From positions 228,726-292,725 of the forward strand of contig NW_019029033.1 in assembly GCF_002105155.1 (NCBI RefSeq): a stretch of DNA of 64,000 bases, in the 5' to 3' direction. The notes under the pieces were generated by a model. It ran no database searches. It was not told where the DNA came from and saw only the letters and a program-made list of their open reading frames with translations. Shown piece after piece: positions 42,856 to 58,622 of the stretch; positions within the stretch are counted from its first letter, which is position 1, and the number at the start of each line of letters is the position of its first letter. The DNA is from Lobosporangium transversale (Eukaryota > Mortierellomycota > Mortierellomycetes > Mortierellales > Mortierellaceae). The position numbers and the translations under genes were made by a program.

Positions 42856-45540
42856 ATGTCATCCTACACATCTCCATCTCCATTGTCTAATAACAATTCG
42901 TGCGGACCTGCATCGACGACCACTGCAGAATTAGTTGCAGCAGAGGCACAGTATCTGTCAAATCTAAAGGTAAAACTTGTCCTGAAGCCCTGCATTGTTC
43001 TGTGACACAAATTGGATGGATTAACGATTTGTTTGTGCATTCACACAGCGTGTAGGGAATGCTCTCAGCTTGTCTACGAACCTCGTTCTGACACAAGGGC
43101 GTAAGGTCAGCAACACTATCCGTGGACTGATGGAACGATGGACGGCTCTAATACATTTTCATGTCAAGTTTCACGACGTAAGACCCTCCCACTCTTAACA
43201 TTTGTAGTACACTCTAACTATCTAGATTTTCCCTGTAGCCCTCTAACTCCCTGCTTCATTCAACTCCCCTCGTACCTTGCCCCGATCTTCAACCTCTTTC
43301 TCTCGCTCTTGTTTGTCTTTACTTTTCATTTTACCCCTACTCCTCTTGCGTTGCATCGTTGTATCTCAGATTGGGGCGTTTAAAATCTTTGAACGACCTT
43401 AGGATGAACACACCATGCCGCAAATTTCGAACCATTCTTAATAATCCTCCTCCTTTTTTCTGTCTTCTATACCCACCCCCTTGATGGAAGAAACGAAAAA
43501 TGTGCGAAACTATGACCAATATGTGACCCAATATCATCAAAACAGTCTATCTCCTCCCAACTTCCCCTCAGTGTTATCTAATATCAAGTTTTTACTTTTT
43601 AATCATTCAATTTTACGATTGGATAATAGGACATTAGAGCCGTAAAAGAAGACACCCCTACTGTAGTCACCCTACTCATCAATCTCGTAAGTACGAATAC
43701 TCTGACAGGTTCTGTTAATGCTGGAAGGATTTTGCTGACTACTAGGAGCTTTTTTTTTGTGCAGCACATGTACAGCATTCTCATACGCGCGATAAACCTT
43801 TCTTTTGATTTTTAGCTTTTCACATTAGAGCCAGTTCTGATGGAACATGGTCGTGAAATATCCAATGTTGTTTATAAGTTAACTCGGGATGAGAAGGTAT
43901 TTAGATGTGAAGGAATGTACTTTATATGCACTGGCTCAGTTTTTTTTTTCTGTTGCATTAAAGACTGAAGCAGAGTGAAATGTGGCAATACCGACAAAAT
44001 TCATATCTTTTGGAGGATTTTTTTTATTCCTCTGGATGTAGAAGGCTGGACATAACCCAGTAGAGTGGGAAGGGGCACTTCGTCACCCCTTTGATCATTT
44101 AATGATTTATAATGAATGGATTCAGGTATGCGTGTGCCTGCATTTTACATTTTTGCAGAAAACACTCAAAGATTATGATGTTAAAAAGAGTATCATCCTT
44201 TTAAAATTTGTAGCGGATTGATGCACAGCCCCAATACAAACGAGAAGGTCTTGCACAGCTCAATGAAATTGCCTTGAATGTCAGATCTGCTATCGGTAAG
44301 TCTAGACACTAGCATGAGTGGCCTTAAGACTAGAACTTTTGGAAAACCCCTTGACTAAAAGGTATCCTCATTTTGCTTATTGACTCTTACGTTTCGCTTC
44401 AAAAAAAAAAAAAAAAAAAAAAAAAAAATAGAGTCAAACCAGAACCCTCGTAACATGCTCAAGCGCATCAGCACCTTAGCTCGTAATGTGATCCGGCGCC
44501 CGACAAATGCCCAATGGAACAATAGCGCACATAGCAATGCCAATGATGTTTCAAGTGCGTCGGGAATGCCTATCAGCCCAACATCAGCAGCCAGTGCATT
44601 TCCTACACCTGACACAGCAACCACGCTCGCGTCCCTGGCAGAGTTTCAGTCCATACCCTATAAGGACAATAGCAGCAACAGTAGCACTATTAACCTCAAT
44701 CCCAGAAGGGCATCTATAGACACATTGAGGATTGCGACTGCAATGACAACGCCTAAGAACAGGGCTGTTGAGGCCTTCGTAGACCAATATCAAATCTCAG
44801 CGTATCTTGATACCAAAACAGCCTTTGAATCAGACCGCTCATCGATGAACCTGAGTGGTACGATAAGAACTTGGGGTTCACCGGATTCTGGTGTATCTGG
44901 TGTAGGTATAGAACCAAGGGTACAGCCTGTTCGCAGTCCCAAGCGAGCCTCAAAGATTAGTAGCATAGGCTCCATGCAATCGTATTCGTCTTCCGAGTCG
45001 TTGAATACTAAGACGAAAATTGGTGCAGCAGTAAATGAAAACAAAAGGACTATTGCGAATGTGGCAACAACGACTACTACTAAACCGAGTACCTTGACGC
45101 GCAGCGCACGGTTTGGTTATACATTTGGCGTAGAGACATTGACATCAAGTCAGCATCCACTACCGGTCCAAAAAGAAATCGAACCAAGCAGGGTTATAGT
45201 ACGTTTAGGAACGCAGTCCATAATTGCAGCATCCAAGACAGAGAGGTTGCAGCAACAACAGAGTACACATGATACGAGGCCGTTGCCTAAGGACTCATGG
45301 CGGCTACAGCAGGTAAGATTGCGGAAAGAAAAAGAGGGCCGACTACAGCTGCAGAGAGACCAAGAGATAAAGGAACGCAAGAGCCGGTTGGTCAAAAAGA
45401 CTGCCTCCGGTCGATTTGTTTCGAGACCATCGATCGAGCGGTTAAGAGCGATTAGCACCAATCGAGACCCAGGCGCTAAGCCCCCAGTGAAGTCTTTGAT
45501 CAGTTTCTGGGAGCGGACAGCACAACCCATAGAGGTTTAA
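42856..45540 (+). CDS. DH (Dbl-homology)-like RhoGEF domain protein
   Basis: Seven exons: 42856-42969, 43049-43177, 43630-43686, 43816-43896, 44042-44125, 44214-44295 and 44432-45540, 551 residues with all phases closing. The N-terminal 180 residues resemble a Dbl-homology fold, which activates Rho GTPases. The first helix reads AELVAAEAQYLSNLKRVGNA. LIHFHVKFHDDI is like the helix-2 His/Phe pattern. LRHPFDHLMIYNEWIQRI sits where DH domains carry PxQRxxxYxxLL, followed by LAQLNEIALNVRSAIE. The C-terminal 370 residues are Ser/Thr-rich with an Arg/Lys/Gln-rich helix (QQVRLRKEKEGRLQLQRDQE) and no visible PH domain. The A-run of intron 6 ends right at the TAG acceptor. The DH assignment is moderate because the conserved core is divergent. 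Confidence 0.68.
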
Positions 45541-45649
45541 AGGAGTAAAAAAAGAGGATTGATATCAGCATAGGTTTTAGAGATCATTTTTTCAATATAC
45601 CCATACTCTATGATGGATGTGACTGTGGCCTAGGAAAAAATCAACAATG

Positions 45650-45685
<36 letters not shown>

Positions 45686-45756
45686 AGTAAACCTTTAAAA
45701 CTTGGGTCTCTCTCATCTGCATTGCATTATATATTTTTTTAAATCTTTCAACTGAC

Positions 45757-48100
45757 ATGGCCAGCATAGCACCTGCAGGCTCATGGGAAAGCCTTGAACC
45801 AAAGCTTTCCCAGCAAATACTAGATGCGGTCAGCACCATGGGCTTTACAGAAATGACCCCCGTTCAGTCTGGTGCTATTCCACTCTTCATGAAGAACAAA
45901 GACGTTGTGGTTGAGGCCGTCACTGGGTCAGGCAAGACCCTGTCCTTCTTGATCCCTATTCTTGAAAAGATTCACCGCCGATCTCACAAGTTAGCAGGTT
46001 CAGAGGTCGGAGCCATTGTGATTTCCCCGACTCGTGAACTGGCCACCCAGATCGCTAAAGTCTTGACAGAGTTTGAACCATTTCTACAAAACATTCATCA
46101 TCAATTGTTGATTGGGGGAGAGACGAGTCTGGAAGAAGACATTGCGACCTTCCAGGAAAGACAACCTGATATCTTGATTGGAACTCCAGGGCGATTGGAA
46201 GATATGTTAACACAGAAACGGACTGGCGTGAATGTGAAAGAACTGGAGGTATTAGTCTTGGATGAAGCAGATCGACTGCTGGATATGGGATTCTCTGTCA
46301 GTTTGAACAAGATCATGGCCATGTTACCGAAACAGCGTCGGACAGGATTGTTCTCTGCCACCATGACTGATGGATTGAGTGAATTGGTCAGAGCTGGATT
46401 GAGGAATCCGGTCCGTGTGGTCGTAAAGGTCGAAGATCTACTTGGAGGGGGCGGACAACGCACTCCAGCATCGTATGTTCTTTTTTTTCCCTTCCGTTAT
46501 GTCCAGCTTTAAATGTTTACGCGCACATACATGCAGACATATCTAGCTATTTTTTTTTTTTTTTTTTTTTAATGGTAACTGATTATTCTTTTCTCCGCTT
46601 TTTGAATAGATTACACATTGGATATATTCTTTGTTCAACATCTCAAAAATTACTCCTTTTGACTCATTTGCTCCGACAAGAAGCAGCGCACAAGAAGACG
46701 ATTGTTTATTTTGCAACGTGCGCGAGTGTCGATTACTTTTATAAGCTTCTCTCTCGACACCCAATGCTCTCTGATTTCTCAATTCATTCACTTCATGGGA
46801 AGATGGAGACAAAGAAACGATCGTTGACATTTAAATCCTTCACTGATATTCCTGCAGGGTCCCCTGGAGTGTTATTATGTACGGATGTGGCATCAAGAGG
46901 ATTAGATATTCCAGATGTTGATTTTGTCATTCAGGTCGATCCACCCCAGGATCCAAAGGCGTTTACACATCGATGCGGACGTGCCGGTCGCGCTGGTCGC
47001 GAAGGCAAGGCCGTAGTATTTTTGATCAGGGGTAAAGAGGATACCTATGTGGATTTCCTAAGGGTTCGTAAGGTCCCCATTCGTCGATGGGGATGGAAAG
47101 GTGGACCTGAAATTATTGAGGATGTGGATGATCATGATGAGGAGGAAGAAGAAAAAGTAGTAGCAAAGAAGGAGAGCAATGGTCATTTAAAAGCAGCGAT
47201 GATACAAGAAGAAGACAGTGCTAAAGGATCATTGGGCAAGATTGTACGTCAAGAGCCAGAAGATGATCCAGAGACTGCCGAGTTCTTGGCAGGATTGCGA
47301 AAGATTGTGATGACAGATAGGGACCTACATGATAAGGGAACCATGGCCTATGTATCCTTCGTTCGGAGCTATTCAAAACATGAGGCTAGTTTCATTTTCC
47401 GATCTAGAGATCTGGACCTGGGAGCTCTGGCGCGTAGCTATGCGTTGCTAAGACTTCCAAAGATGCCAGAGTTAAAGAATGAGAAATCGGATGGTGGGAT
47501 CGAAGGGTTTGTTCCTGCAGATATTGATGTATGTCTTTTTTTTTTTTTTTTTTTTTTTAATGATAAACTTGATCTTGAAAGATTTGGATCTAATAATGTA
47601 TTATTATTCTTTTGTAGATGGACAAGTACAAGTATCAAGATAAACAAAAGGAGGCAGTACGGATCAAGAAATTAACAGAGTATAAGACTAAGCAGGCAGA
47701 ACGAGAGAAGCAAGCAGCAGAGAATGGTAGCGGAGCTAATGAGAAGAAACGGAAACAGATTCATAAGACTTCAGCCTGGTCAGAAAAGCAGGAGGCAAAG
47801 GAGCGGAAGGTGGAGCGTCAACTGAAGAAGCAGCGGAAGAAAGAATATTTGAAGCGTGTGGCCAATGGAGAGATCAAGGAAGGTGACAAGAAAAAAATGT
47901 CAGGTGATGACGATGATGATGATATAGAGATGAGTAAGAACAGGAAAGGAGGAGAAGCAGCAATGGACACGGATGATGATGAAGAGGACAGCTGGGAGGC
48001 TCTGGCACGGGAGGAGCGGTTAGCCAAGAAAGTGAAGAAGGGCAAGATGAGTGCCAAGGAGTTTGATAGAGAGGTGGGCAATATGTTTAGTGACATCTAG
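45757..48100 (+). CDS. SPB4: DEAD-box RNA helicase SPB4/DDX55
   Basis: Three exons, 45757-46472, 46610-47528 and 47618-48100, give 705 residues. SPB4 (human DDX55) is a nucleolar helicase for late 60S ribosomal subunit assembly. Seen: the Q-motif region [12 protein letters not shown], motif I AVTGSGKT (residues 54-61), [20 protein letters not shown] (169-172), SAT (200-202), then domain 2 with [37 protein letters not shown] and [24 protein letters not shown], then the basic/acidic C-terminal extension ending [15 protein letters not shown], distinguish SPB4 from other DEAD proteins. An acidic insert ([10 protein letters not shown]) after the core is longer than usual. Both introns hold T-runs. 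The ATG context is ACATGGCC. Confidence 0.95.
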
Positions 48101-48747
48101 AGACAGTGTCCATTCCCACAATGTGTTGATGTTATTTATTAAAAAAATTAATACTTAATATGTAATAAAAAAGAAAAAAAGTAAAAAGATAGTGCCTGGG
48201 AAATTGAAACTGTATTTTAATCAAGGTTTTTCTTTCCTTCCCATTGATCATCAGAAAAATGAGCAACGGATACCAAAGTAGACTAAGTAAAGCATACATA
48301 CAAAGGGGGTGCATCAAACTCATTGTCATCCTTTCTCATCTACCACATTGTCATCCCTCAATAACCGCTCAGAACTAGTTCTTTGCGTTTCCCCTTCCCT
48401 ACCTCACTTCGTCTCCCTCTTTTTATTTTACCTTACTACTTGAACACGTCAAAACGGTATGAAGAATAAAGATGGAGCGCTAACATCTGCTTTTTTGGTA
48501 GATGATCAATCCCTCATTTGCACTTTTTTTTTTATCTCTTGCCAACTCGACTCAACTCTCTTTCTCTCTCTCTATCTCTCTCTTCCTTCTTTGTTCCTTA
48601 GCTGGCACGTACATCTTTGTTCATATTTGACTGAAATTTCTAACCTTCCAGGAACCAAAAGAAGTTGTTTATCAAAGGAATTCAGAAGTTCTCATACGCA
48701 TAAACTTCGCTTGCATAAAAACACGATCCATCGACTGCAAAGGGACC
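48101..48747. other. Intergenic spacer
   Basis: About 650 bp, AT- and pyrimidine-rich. The right half must be the promoter and leader of the mannosidase gene. A TCTCTC-type pyrimidine tract lies at 48558-48585. Confidence 0.5.
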
Positions 48748-48902
48748 ATGTTCAGGAGAGAGTCATCTTCAGGAATTCCCTTTCATGACGATAACAAGTA
48801 CGCAAAGACACCTTATAGCGTCTATACTAAGGTGAGAGGACAAAGAAGCTCCCTTCTTTTTTTTATTTTATTGTTGTCGTTGTCAATGACCCGAAAGCTG
48901 AA

Positions 48903-48938
<36 letters not shown>

Positions 48939-50352
48939 TTTCCGTTCTGAAAATGTAGAAGAAGCAGCATTTTCGCTTTCGGAAGCGACATGCAGTCGTA
49001 GTGTTGTGTCTGGTTACTGCAGCTTACATGTTCATGAGATCTTCTTCTTCGGCATCATGGACAGGAAAGCCCTCCGTTGTTGGACAGAACAAGTTTGCTG
49101 CTGCAGGGCCTCCAAAGGATCAAGTTAAGGATAAGATAACAGTGCCTCCAGCTGCCCATGCGCCTGCGCCTACAGTTGGGGTTGTACCTGCACCTGAACC
49201 CGCACAGCCCCAGAAGAATCAGGAAACAAAACAGCCACAAGAGAAAGAAAAAAAGAAAAGGAAGAAGAAGGTACCACCGACTCTCTTTGAATTTGATGAT
49301 CCGGATCTAATTGTCAAGGCTAAACCTCAGCCCAAGAGCAATTCGCCAAAGAAACAACAACAACAATCAAACCCATCAGCGCCATCACCGGTCCCAGTAG
49401 TACCAGTTGTTCCAGCTCGACCAAAGCCTCAACACAACTGGAAAGAAGGCGAGGATGTGGAAGAGACTCAGGTTGAAGTTGATTTTGATTCTAATCTTTC
49501 TGGCTCTGATGATGATGATCATGACAGGATGGATCACTTGGATGACGATGTAGTGCTTGATACCACAGGTAGTGACCTCTTGCTTGAATCTGAGAAAGTA
49601 CAAAAACAGGTTCCAATCGATGGCGGCAATGACATCGGCGGTGGAACTGATAGTGGGCATCCTAAAGCCAATTCTCCGTTGTGGGAAGCTCGCAAAAACA
49701 AAGTTAAGGAGGCGTTTTTACATTCATGGAATGCATATCGTCGGGACGCATGGGGAAAGGATGAATACCACCCAATTTCCAAGTATGGGTCCAATATGAT
49801 CCGGAAGGGACAGGGGTTCACGATTGTTGATTCTTTGGACACGATCCTGTTGATGGGTCTGGACAGTGAATTCCAGGAAGCAAAGGCATGGGTTCAAGAT
49901 GAGCTAGATTTCGATCAGGATGGAGAGGTCAACTTGTTTGAGACAACGATTCGGGTCCTTGGAGGGCTCTTGAGCGCATACAATCAATCGAGCCATGACG
50001 ATGTATTCTTGGATAAGGCTGTGGATTTAGCTGATCGATTGATGGGCGCGTTCGAGACTACAAGTGGGATTCCCTATGCGAGCGTCCATTTGAGAGATAG
50101 ACGCGGTGTGCCTAGTCATGATCGAGGAATAAGCTCCACCTCTGAAGTAGCGACACTGCAGTTGGAATTCAAGTATTTATCTTATTTAACGGGCGATGAA
50201 AAGTATTGGAAAGCAGTTGAGAACGTGGAACTCAAGATCAAAGAGCAGGAGAGCTTGGATGGGTTAGTGCCCATCTATATCAATCCTTATACGGGACATT
50301 TCCAAGGTGGAGAGATCCGTCTTGGCTCTCGAGGCGACAGTTACTATGGTAA

Positions 50353-50386
<34 letters not shown>

Positions 50387-51946
50387 CAAAACTGTAGCAA
50401 ACAAGACAATGATTCTGGAGACTAAAACTATACTGGCTTTATATTCATACATTCATGCCACTAGAATATCTGATTAAGCAATATTTGCAGACTGGCAAAC
50501 AGGAGCATCTTTACAAGGAAATGTATGACCATGCGATCGCTGGTGTCAAGAAACATCTTCTTGGGCGTACTATACCTAATAATCTTCTCTTTGTTGGAGA
50601 GATTTCGAAATATGAGCCTGCAAACCTCTCGCCCAAGATGGATCATCTTGTCTGTTTCTTGGGAGGCACGATGGCTTTGGCATCTACGGAAGGTCATCCT
50701 TTGGATAATAGCGGAGCTTTTGCTCGTTCCAAGTTCACAAAGTTGCAAGAGGATGACTTTAAGATTGGAGAAGACCTGACAGAATCTTGTTACAAGATGT
50801 ACCGGCAAACAGAGACAGGATTGGCTCCAGAAATCGTTTATTGGGTCCAGCGAGAAGAGCAGATCAGGGGCAAGACAGAATTGCAACATAGACCAGGCTC
50901 AGATTTTATTATCAATGATCGTGATGGGCATAATTGGCTTCGCCCAGAGACTGTTGAGAGTTTGTTCTACCTCTGGCGCTTGACTGGCGATGAGAAATAT
51001 CGGTAAGGAAGGACACTACCATGATTCCCTATTAAGAGATTATGCTAATCATAATATCTTTTACTCCTCTGACTGATATTTTTTCTTCTTCATATTTTCC
51101 TTGTTATGCAACAGCCAATGGGGCTGGAATATTTTCGAGTCTATTGAAAAATACAGTAAGGTTTCTTCTGGAGGGTATAGTTCAATTCACGATATTCGTC
51201 GTGCTGACAACATTGTATTCTCGGACAAGATGGAAACCTTCTTCTTGGCAGAGACGCTCAAGTACTTTTATCTTCTCTTCGGTTCGAACGATGTGTTACC
51301 TCTGGAAAAGTATGTCTTTAATACAGAGGCCCATCCACTGCCAGTTTTCACACCACCTAAAGAATGGATAACCCGTACAACTGGAGGTGTCTCTAGCGGT
51401 CCTAGCACTTCCTCTACCGCCCCTAGTGCCGACAACAGCATCAGCAATAGCAATAGCAACGATAAAATCAGCAATGATCAAAAGGGAAATGAAGAATTGA
51501 ACGATCAAGAAAAGCGATATAAGGACTTGATTGATCAACAAGATGGACTGGAGAATGCGGAGGATATGGATGACGATGAGGAATCGAGAGATGAGAAAGT
51601 CAAGGCTGGGGATGATGATACAGGTGTGGACGGTAATCTGTCACCCCCCGAGCACTATGATGGAGATGAGACTGAGATCGAAAGGGATGAAATTGATCAA
51701 GGGCTGGAGAGTCTTCCTGTGGATGAAAACAGTGAAGGAGAAGTTTCTGAGGACGATGTTCCAGAAGTTGAAGTGGATTTTGAAGAAAATGGTGAAGATG
51801 ACCAGGACGAGAACGAGGAGGAGGAGGAAGAGGAAGATATCGATGCACCATTAGGAGCAGAAGGCGAGGAAGACGACGATGACGAAAGTGTAGAGTACAT
51901 CCAGAACGGTGGCGCAAGCGAGGACAATGACCATGACCTCTTGTAG
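48748..51946 (+). CDS. ER-type alpha-1,2-mannosidase (GH47) with long acidic tail
   Basis: Four exons, 48748-48831, 48959-50348, 50465-51002 and 51115-51946, give 947 residues. GH47 enzymes trim alpha-1,2-mannose from N-glycans in the ER/Golgi. It is a type II membrane protein: a basic cytosolic end, one signal anchor (AVVVLCLVTAAYMFM, about residues 39-54) and a Pro/Ala/Gln stem. The catalytic domain starts near 245 (NKVKEAFLHSWNAYRRDAWG). Seen: GFTIVDSLDTILLMGL, NLFETTIRVLGGLLSAY, SEVATLQLEFKYLS, GDSYYEYLIKQYLQTG (across intron 2), MDHLVCFLGGTMAL, LRPETVESLFYLWRLTGD and FFLAETLKYFYLLF, ending with NTEAHPLPVF. After that comes about 190 residues of Asp/Glu/Ser-rich tail, unusual for the family. 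Intron 2 has a T-run of about 28. Confidence 0.95.
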
Positions 51947-53783
51947 AATTGTAAAAAACTATATATAATCTAAATAAAAAAAGGAAAGAAAAACAATAAT
52001 ACATATATATATATATATATAATAATGCATACAAATATGTATCTGTACATTTTTATGCACCATTACGATAACAGTCTGGAGATGTATGTCTATTGAATTT
52101 ATTTTGTACAGAGATTTGAAGATGTGTAATTTGGTAGAGAGTGCATTGGTTGTTCGGTTTAGAAGGTTTATGTTTTAATGTCCAAGAAAAAATGTCAATG
52201 TGTAGTCAATGCAGTCAGGTGTATTGACGTTTAGTCATCTGTAATGTGTTCGTTACTGCATACTGAAACGTACACATGTTCTCTTTGGGCCTATTTTTCC
52301 CATCTCATTTAAAGCATTCAAACGTTATCCAAACCAAACAAAGTTGTAAATGATTTGATTTGGAGTACCGTTGAGTATATATAAAAAAATCCGTATTGTT
52401 GATGTTTCTACGGCTAAAAAAGAGAACATTGGGATGGACATATGAAAGTCAAGTCCGGTAGAGCAAAGAGTGTTTGTTACACGAACAAACGAGGGGTATC
52501 CACAGGACAAATAATTGAACCAATTGAAATATCATTTGTCATAAAGTCATTAACGCGGCTGTAGACATAGAATTTGTACATGGACATGTATTATAACTTT
52601 AATGTTGACTGAAGAGATGGTTATTATTTTTGCTTTCCGACTATGTATTGCCATCAGCGCATTGACACTATGCTTTCTAGACCCCGACGGGAACGAAAAA
52701 AAGAAAAAAAAAAAAAAAAAAAAAAAAAAGGAAAGAACAGGATCTGAAGATCTGTAAAAGAATTTCATGATCCATGATCTGGAAGCACAACTGTATAAAA
52801 TGTCATGTCAGGATTTATTTCAGGGTGTGTGTGTCCATGGGTCAGGAAATGTAAAAAAATAAAAGCATGTGAATGCATGTTGGACTGAAACATTTTTTTT
52901 AGTCTTTTCAGCAAGATGCTTCATGCATACACACAACTGCACAAATCGCAAATAAACACTTTTAAAAAGAAAAAAGAAGAGTACCCAGGCAGGGCCTAGC
53001 AGTTTTTGATCTGACTGATGTGGTATGAAAGGGAATAGACATGGGATGTATCTAATCATCTCCGAGACAAAACCTATCCGCATTATAGAGTTCAATGGCC
53101 AGATACGCGTGTCATGGCACTGCACTTTTGCTACATCCTGGATACTGTACATATTATATTATGAATATGACAAAAGCAGATGCAAATAATTTATCACTGG
53201 CGCATGACTTGTGAGACCCTTCGGGGACCTTCCAAAGTTGGAAGGTGAATCAGTTCGTCTCATTATGAGCTCGACAGGTGAGTGTTCTATTGAAAGATAC
53301 TCCTCCCTTGCACATTCTTTTTCAATCCACCTGTTTTATTTCATTTTTTTTTTTTTCTAACTATGAAGAAGAGGAGGGTAGGAAAGAAGAAGAATATCCC
53401 GATAAGTTGCAATAAAAAAAAAAAAAAAAAGAGATGAGAAAGGAAAGAGACACAAGATGGGTTTCGTTGTGATATGCTGTATATTTTACACGCAACCAAC
53501 AGTGGAACAGTGGAACAGTGGAACAACACACAGTTGCATAAACAAACGCCAAAGGAAAAAGTGAACAAGTCAATAACAAACTCACATTCACACAAATACC
53601 CTTGAAGTCTCCCTATTTGACCTCCCCCTTTTTTTATTATTTAGCTCTTTCTTTTTTTCCCTTCTTTCCTCTTCTTTTTTTCTCTTCTTTTCTAAACTAT
53701 CTGTTTCTTTTTTTGCAACAATAGACTCTTGATACACTTCTCCTTCCCCTCATCCTCCTCTCCTTTCATTTGTCATATATATC
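51947..53783. other. Intergenic spacer, 1.8 kb
   Basis: No gene supported. It contains a TA microsatellite at 52003-52022, an A-run at 52705-52729, a second at 53415-53431, and a tandem GTGGAACA repeat near 53502-53525. The pyrimidine-rich stretch 53630-53780 leads into the fumarate reductase start. Confidence 0.5.
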
Positions 53784-56551
<2,768 letters not shown>

Positions 56552-57088
56552 AGGAAAAGAAGAGTGTACTATAAAGAATGTTTGAGAGCAAAGAGAAACG
56601 TCATAAATAAATAAATAAATATCACATCATTAGACATAATGTCGGGTAAAATACATCCGTGTCCATAATTAAACCAAAATGGAAATCAATTTGAGGAGTA
56701 TGATAAAAACAAAAAATTGCTTCTTCAGTTCTTTAATGTGATTAATGTTGCCATGCCTTGCATGCTTAATGTGGTGTGAGTCAGAGTAAATAAAAAAAAA
56801 AAAAAAAAAAGGGGTGGGATCTGACTGCACTCTTTTCATTGTCAACAAAATTAAGGTTGAAGATTGATCCGAGAATAATAAGACTCTTCTTTAAAAAAGA
56901 AATTCCCCACATTCATTTAAATGGTGACTCTCTTTTATCATTAGAATGACTATAGATGAATGATATAGGGCAACTTGTTCCACACTTACTTGAACATGTA
57001 TATTTGAGGGCACTTTTTTTTTGTAAGCATTACATGTCATGGCACATCCCTATCTGTATAAACATAATACAAATATTTGTATTAAAGC
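56552..57088. other. Intergenic spacer
   Basis: Downstream of the fumarate reductase, with AATAAATAAATAAAT near 56605-56620 as likely polyadenylation signal and an A-run at 56791-56810. No gene. Confidence 0.5.
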
Positions 57089-57469
57089 TAGGCTCGTTCC
57101 CATCCCTCTTCACTTTATAAAGGTGACAGGAAATTCCATTTCCTTTTTGAGTCACCTAAAGTGAAGGGGCTGGGAAAAAATCTTCGCTTATTAGCTGGTA
57201 GCTCAAAAAGGAAAAAAATTGTGCACTTGAGGGAAATTTACTCCGTATATACACAGAATAAAGTTAATAACTGTACTTTTTCCTATAAAAAACACTTTAT
57301 CGAGTGCATATACGGAAAAATATTCCTTCAAGTGCACAATTTTTTTCCTTTTTGAGCTACCAGCTAATAAGCGAAGATTTTTTCCCAGCCCCTTCACTTT
57401 AGGTGACTCAAAAAGGAAATGGAATTTCCTGTCACCTTTATAAAGTGAAGAGGGATGGGTACGAGCCTA
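57089..57469. mobile_element. Foldback (near-perfect palindromic) MITE-like element
   Basis: Two arms of about 150 bp, nearly perfect inverted copies, surround a short AT-rich centre near 57255-57300. The outer ends read TAGGCTCG on the left and CGAGCCTA on the right. Mismatches in the outer arms are few (for example GTTCCC against GTACCC). TTAAAGC stands immediately outside both ends (TATTAAAGC at 57080-57088 and TTAAAGC from 57470). This fits a target-site duplication of 7 bp, or 9 bp if the TA is counted outside, the latter being typical of MULE-type elements. No coding capacity. Confidence 0.85.
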
Positions 57470-58622
57470 TTAAAGCAGTATGTAGATACTTGCTATACTT
57501 GGTAATGTCCTGTAAGCCTAAATTCAAAATTATAAATTTGTTCATTTCTTATTTTGAACTCAGCCGGAATAAGACGGATGCTGAGTCTGCTAATTCCCAA
57601 GCTTTGTTCTAGACAACTCAAGTCCGCATGGACACTAATTTTCTTACTTTATACATGTATCTTTTTTTTTTCTTCATATTGATCAATCCGTAAAAGCAAC
57701 CATGGTCATTTTATTGTTCAGTACAATTGGTTATTTAGAAATAGGTGTATATATAAAACATATAAATCTGGGAGGTTATATGAGTGGGATAAAAAGAAGG
57801 AAAGGGAATGAGACCAACAGAATGGTCGAGGCTCCTTTTGAGAGTGCGAAATAATAATGTAATTCAAATGCTCTTCTGCAAAGGGAACAGCTCCGTCTGA
57901 AATGTTCATTATTATATATATATATACATGTCTGATGTCTAAAGCCACTAAGCAATTAAGCGTATTCTGGAAAATCCTTCTCTATTTACCCTTCTTTGTA
58001 ACTCTGACTTTTTAGTGCCCCATCCTATCGGGCTCAAGACCTCCAATTTTCTTCAACATCTATAAACGCCGACTTTTACTTCTTGTTTACACTTCTTCTC
58101 TTCTCTTCTCTTCTCTTCCTCTTCTTCCTCTTCTTCTGCTTTTACTTTATCTTTTCAATCTTTTTAATTTTTTTGTATTTTGACAGCTCTTTAATTTCTT
58201 TCCTTTCCTTCCCTTTTTTTTTTTTATTTTTTTTTTTTATTAATACATCTTCATACTTCCTGCATTCTTCTCTCAACTGCTCTTTAGTTGCATGCAGCAC
58301 CACGTTATTTAAATGACCCGAGGGAAATCCTTTTACGAACCGACAATAACTCTTCGTTTTTAACCCGCTTCTTTCCTTTTTCGCTCCTTTACTCTTTCTG
58401 TTTACTTTATAATACTTGTCCCATCTTCTTACCTTTTGTCATTTCTTACATTTAATACAACCTTTACATTTTATCCATCCTGCATATACTCTCTTTTCAT
58501 TTTCAAATAAACAACTTTCTCTGTCCATTACACTTTTTTTTTTTTTTCCATCGTTCCACATTACATAACCTTACTTGTATTACAATCAATTTCTGATCGC
58601 CATTAGGAGGAGAGCAATCATC
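57470..58622. promoter_or_regulatory. Spacer and probable MFS promoter/leader
   Basis: About 1.1 kb. The right 550 bp is strongly pyrimidine-rich (TTCTCTTCTC repeats near 58090-58125, T-runs near 58215-58240), common before highly expressed fungal genes. No gene is supported. Confidence 0.45.

Noticed and set aside
42325-42934. Small frames upstream of the DH gene
   Set aside because: No family resemblance and no clear splice links to the DH exons.
43178-43629. Possible extra exon of the DH gene reading IGAFKIFERP or RNYDQYVTQYHQ
   Set aside because: No donor and acceptor pair keeps the frame, and the flanking exons join in phase without it.
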